Source: Coptis chinensis
Lineage: Eukaryota; Streptophyta; Magnoliopsida; Ranunculales; Ranunculaceae
Length of the DNA: 64,000 nt
Assembly (NCBI GenBank): GCA_015680905.1
Contig: CM027378.1
Coordinates: 86,147,501-86,211,500, forward strand
Reading direction: 5' to 3'
Positions 60,801 through 64,000 of this stretch are shown in pieces. Made by a program: the position numbers and the translations under genes. Under the pieces are notes generated by a model. That model searched no databases, was not told where the DNA came from, and saw nothing but the letters and a program-made list of their open reading frames with translations. Positions within the stretch are counted from its first letter, which is position 1, and every line of letters starts with the position of its first letter.

Positions 60801-60876
60801 AACTCATTAACATAGTAATAATATCCAAAATATCAACATAGTTAGATACATGACCACCCCAAGATAGACCAAAGCC

Positions 60877-61089
60877 TCACAACCCTGCTTGGTCAAGTTT
60901 CCCTTCTTTCTTCATTATTTTTAACTTTGATCGGACATTGTCAGATACAAGAGTCATATTTAGTCGTCGATTTATTTCATTAGCAATTCGCTTCAAGCTC
61001 GCTGTCTTCCACCCATTAATGGCAATATAAGTGTTCCTTCCCCCACTAGAAGCTTCCTCCAATAACACCTCAATCAAGATCGCTTCCAT
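60877..61089 (-). pseudogene. Myb/SANT-like ORF N-terminal fragment (Harbinger ORF1 type)
   Basis: A 70-codon frame MEAILIEVLLEEASSGGRNT, GWKTASLKRIANEINRRLNM and VRSKLKIMKKEG. It aligns with the N-terminal half of the same trihelix-like domain family as 56648-56965 but is a different piece. It ends early. Confidence 0.6.
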
Positions 61090-61469
61090 ATTGGCATTCC
61101 ATCTAACTCAGGAATTACCACTCATTGGATTAACACCACCACTAGCCATACCTAATTTGAAACAAATAATAAAGAAAATAATCGGCTTCCAAAAAAAATA
61201 ATTGTTTGGATTCACAAATAATAAAGAAAACACCGACATCTGTATGGAAAAAAGCACCCAATAAAGCAACATGCCAACCGACTTTTCCGCTTAACACTAA
61301 ACAAACTACCAAACAATTAAAAAAAAATGAATAATTTAGTACGTTAAGTATGCACTAACACTTCATCCAAAGTCTCAGTCTCACATCACTTCCACCTCAA
61401 AACTACAAAAGTAAAAAAAAACCAGACTACACCTCAAAACAGTAGCACACATATGTATAGTACTTCATA

Positions 61470-61592
61470 TTTGTGAAGACATTTGAGGAAGCAGATTCAA
61501 AAGGTGATGGGAAAATTGACTTGGAGGAATGGAGAGACGTCGTTACTCGAAAACCAACAGTCCTGAGAAATCTAACCATCTCTTATTTGAAG
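61470..61592 (+). pseudogene. Calcineurin B-like (CBL) protein exon fragment, EF-hand 4
   Basis: The frame reads [41 protein letters not shown]. This is the last EF-hand of plant CBL Ca2+ sensors, with loop [12 protein letters not shown] holding the calcium-binding positions. It is followed by GTAATT, a plausible intron donor at the position where CBL genes have their last intron. No other CBL exon is near. It is either a captured exon in the Harbinger region or the remains of a truncated gene. Confidence 0.8.
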
Positions 61593-61967
61593 TAATTCTC
61601 TAACCTTTGATTGTAGTTTCTATAGCATGCTTAAAGCAACCTAGTATTTGAGGCATTTATGCGGTGAACTACCTAAAGTTTCATGTGTTGTGCGTCCTGG
61701 TATACAATTAATACTGATTAATAATGAGAGCGAGAAAGAAAGTGACAACTTATTGTTGCCCTATTGGGAAAATACGGGGTGGCAAAAGAGTTTAGGAGGG
61801 GAGCTGGATTCTATTTTCCCACTTTTAGTGGGAAAATTTCATTTGCCGACAAATAGCAAATAATGTTTGCCACTACCCTTAAATGCAGCCAAACACTGGC
61901 AAATGGTGCATCTAGTGGGAAAATAAAATTTGCCACCCCCATTTGCCACTAAACAAACACAGCCTAA

Positions 61968-62725
61968 TAGTTTTTGGTTTTTGGGGTTTTGGATTTAAAC
62001 ATGCAACAACATGAAACACCAAGCAAAGCCCGATTTCATCGAACGTTTAGTAAGATTCAAGCTCAAAATTGTTAATTTTGGACAATTAATGCATATTTCA
62101 TTTTATATAAAAGTTATTGTCAAAGAAGTGTCTTGACAATGCTTGACCTCGTCCTACAACTGTCTGGGGTGTCCATGTGTCTGTCTGAAGCTATGAACTT
62201 CGAAACAATTTAGTTTTGGTTTTTATAGACAAAAAAAGGTTATAAAGAAGTTTCTAAGTAATGGCTCTAATCTTACAGATTAATGATGTGAAGGATACAA
62301 GACATGAACTCTCAAACTCTGCTTCACAAATGATTCTTCCCTCTAAGCGACAAGTAGCTAATTGCAACCAATTTGACGTAATATTGAAGCAAAAAAAATT
62401 ACATTTAAGTCATAGTAACAAGGAAATAAGTAAAACATAATGTACAATAATTTACACCATATATCAACGTCTACGACTCTAGATATAGATGCAAGTCCAG
62501 CAAGGAGTCAAAAAAGATACGGTTGCATAAAAGGACGGTGAGTAAAAACACCTAGTTCCGGTCAACTTCAAATTAAAGGATCTCCATGAGATAACAACAA
62601 AAAAGAAATTTCTACTAAAAGTCAAATATACTTCAAGGCATTAAACTAGTTACATTATCCATTATACTACTTGTAAATATCAAATACTCAAAACAAAATC
62701 TCTATCAAAGTACTTTACCTTTGCC
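61968..62725. other. Intergenic region downstream of the PPR gene
   Basis: No coding signal. AT-rich sequence that includes the 3' flank of the minus-strand PPR gene. Confidence 0.5.
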
Positions 62726-64000
62726 TTAGTCTTGAAGCAAGAACTCACGAAGCTCCTCCAAACATTTATAAATTGGATCACCTTTCGCAAGCACAAGCAA
62801 ATCCACCAATAAGGCCTTAGTTTCAGCATTCACCGAAAAACCCATCTTCCCCATTTTTTTAAGAAATTGCACTGCCTTGGGAATATCATTTTCCTTAAGT
62901 AACCCTTGAATCATGACATTGAATGTGAGATCATTCGGAGCAATACCCTTTTCATCCATCTCAACAAAAAAATTCACAGCCTCAGTTAGCCTCCCTTTCT
63001 TGCAAAAACCAATGATCATTGTGGTATAGGTTATACAGTCAGGCTGCAAATTTTTGGAAGGAAAGCTACTGAAGAGCTCCTTTGCTTCATCTAGTTTCCC
63101 AACCTTGCATAACCCAGCAATAACAGTGTTATATGTAAAGTTGTCAGGTTTTAAGCCCTTGCAAGTCATATCTTCAAAAAGATGCATGGCCTTACGTAAT
63201 CTCCAAGCTTTGCAGTAACCATTAATCAATGTGTTATAGCTAACGAGATTTGGCACCAGACCTCTGTCCTGCAATAAATCAAAAACTTGTACTGCTTCTT
63301 TCATTTTACCATTCAAACAATATCCATCCATCAATGTATTGCAAGTGATTGTGTCAGGTGCTACCTTTCTCTGAATCATCGTCTCCAATAGCTTGTGAGC
63401 ATCTTCAACCCTCCCTTCTTTACAATAAGAATCGATCAGAACGTTATATGTGTACACATCTGGTGAGATTCCTTGACTGGTCATGTCATTGAACAAGTGA
63501 GTAGACTTTTTCCATTGCTTTGAAATGCATAGGCCACGAATCAAAGAGTTATATGTAATCACATCTGCCGCAATTCCTTTACCAGACATTTCTTGAAACA
63601 GACCGATAGCATGGTTCACCCGGTTTTCCTTGCAAAGGGCATCAATAATCATATTATACATCCCTACTTCAGGCTTTAGTTTTCCCTTTTCCAATTTCCT
63701 TAACAGCCTAAGAGCAGCATCAGCATTCATAGATTTGCAAAGTCCGTTGATCACGACTCCAGAAGTAAATTCATTGAACGGATACCCATTGTCCACAATC
63801 TTCTCAAGTAACTCGACAGCTTCTACTAGTTTGCCCTGCACAGAGAGTCCCTTAAGAAGAGTGGTGGATGTAACTATATCAGCTGTAACACCTTTGCCAG
63901 ACATTTCCTGGAACAGACGGATAGCATCATTTACCCGGTCTTCCTTGCAAAGGGCGTCAATAATCATATTATAAATCTCTACACCAGGCCTAACTTTTGC
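62726..64000 (-). CDS. RF-like PPR protein, 5' part beyond window
   Basis: An open frame of more than 420 codons running off the right edge; the codons upstream of 63967 (VRPGVEIYN) are still open, so the start is outside. P-class 35-residue repeats are continuous: EVGMYNMIIDALCKENRVNH, DVITYNSLIRGLCISKQWKK, DVYTYNVLIDSYCKEGRVED, NLVSYNTLINGYCKAWRLRK, DNFTYNTVIAGLCKVGKLDE. It ends with ALLVDLLVLAKGDPIYKCLE and LLQD-stop. The restorer-of-fertility-like group is mitochondrial and RNA-binding. Unlike its relative at 29939-31955, no break is visible. Two three-repeat blocks are nearly identical, indicating a recent internal duplication. Confidence 0.9.
   Translation of the reverse strand, partial: AKVRPGVEIYNMIIDALCKEDRVNDAIRLFQEMSGKGVTADIVTSTTLLKGLSVQGKLVEAVELLEKIVDNGYPFNEFTSGVVINGLCKSMNADAALRLLRKLEKGKLKPEVGMYNMIIDALCKENRVNHAIGLFQEMSGKGIAADVITYNSLIRGLCISKQWKKSTHLFNDMTSQGISPDVYTYNVLIDSYCKEGRVEDAHKLLETMIQRKVAPDTITCNTLMDGYCLNGKMKEAVQVFDLLQDRGLVPNLVSYNTLINGYCKAWRLRKAMHLFEDMTCKGLKPDNFTYNTVIAGLCKVGKLDEAKELFSSFPSKNLQPDCITYTTMIIGFCKKGRLTEAVNFFVEMDEKGIAPNDLTFNVMIQGLLKENDIPKAVQFLKKMGKMGFSVNAETKALLVDLLVLAKGDPIYKCLEELREFLLQD

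Larger units (their letters stand above)
56280..61967 (-). mobile_element. PIF/Harbinger-derived composite region with captured gene fragments
   Basis: The right end, read inward on the minus strand, is GGCTGTGTTTGTTTAGTGGC preceded by TTA, which fits the 3-bp TTA/TAA target preference and the GGC start of plant Harbinger TIRs. The left end is diffuse; 'gccagtgtttgttt' at about 56378 and 'tagtggaaaatttca' at about 56309 repeat motifs of the right end in inverted orientation. Between them lie transposase, SANT-like ORFs and pieces of at least three host genes. A second copy of a transposase exon start at 60745-60785 suggests that two elements are merged. Boundaries are approximate. Confidence 0.55.

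Overview
The window is nuclear DNA from a flowering plant, most likely a eudicot. The evidence is GT-AG introns, land-plant families (PRA1, PGG-type ankyrin protein, KT/TPT sugar-phosphate translocator, RNA polymerase IV/V subunit 7, RF-like PPR proteins, raffinose synthase) and a dense mix of plant transposons. Nothing here fixes the genus. Base composition is AT-rich between genes.

Layout. 0-6 kb: a small Helitron-like family (three complete copies), a degraded LTR remnant, an ankyrin pseudogene and a short structurally complete Copia-type LTR element with 5-bp target duplications. 7.7-13.5 kb: a plant L1-type LINE whose 5' part (ORF1) is inverted relative to ORF2. 13.7-16.1 kb: a minus-strand transposon-associated reading frame split by a non-autonomous hAT element with an 8-bp target duplication. 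16.7-18.7 kb: intronless fragments of two unrelated host genes (tRNA m3C methyltransferase and GH2 beta-galactosidase), flanked by inverted arrays of a TGCCGCT motif. 18.9-20.3 kb: tandem repeats. 21-24 kb: MITEs and repeat debris.

24.2-28.3 kb holds two apparently intact genes: a three-exon ankyrin/PGG protein (+) and a single-exon PRA1 protein (-). 29.9-32 kb is a decayed PPR gene. 33.9-36.4 kb is a gag-only LTR element. 36.6-41.3 kb is a hAT transposon with perfect termini and 8-bp target duplication, carrying a broken transposase and a nested MULE. It lies about 140 bp upstream of a decayed raffinose synthase gene (41.5-44.5 kb), which itself carries an 8-bp scar resembling a hAT excision footprint. 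45.3-51.3 kb is a nine-coding-exon translocator gene (-), whose exons I could join in frame. 53.3-53.8 kb is the RNA polymerase IV/V subunit 7 gene (-). 56.3-62 kb is a PIF/Harbinger-derived region with transposase, SANT-like ORFs and host-gene fragments (WEB1-like, CBL, RNase H1 hybrid-binding domain). The window ends inside a second RF-like PPR gene.

The genes do not form one pathway. The main theme is transposon activity: nested insertions, excision scars, and at least two places where host exons have been assembled inside mobile DNA. I found no CRISPR, operon or other prokaryotic system. I did not identify tRNA or rRNA genes, but cannot exclude a tRNA by eye.
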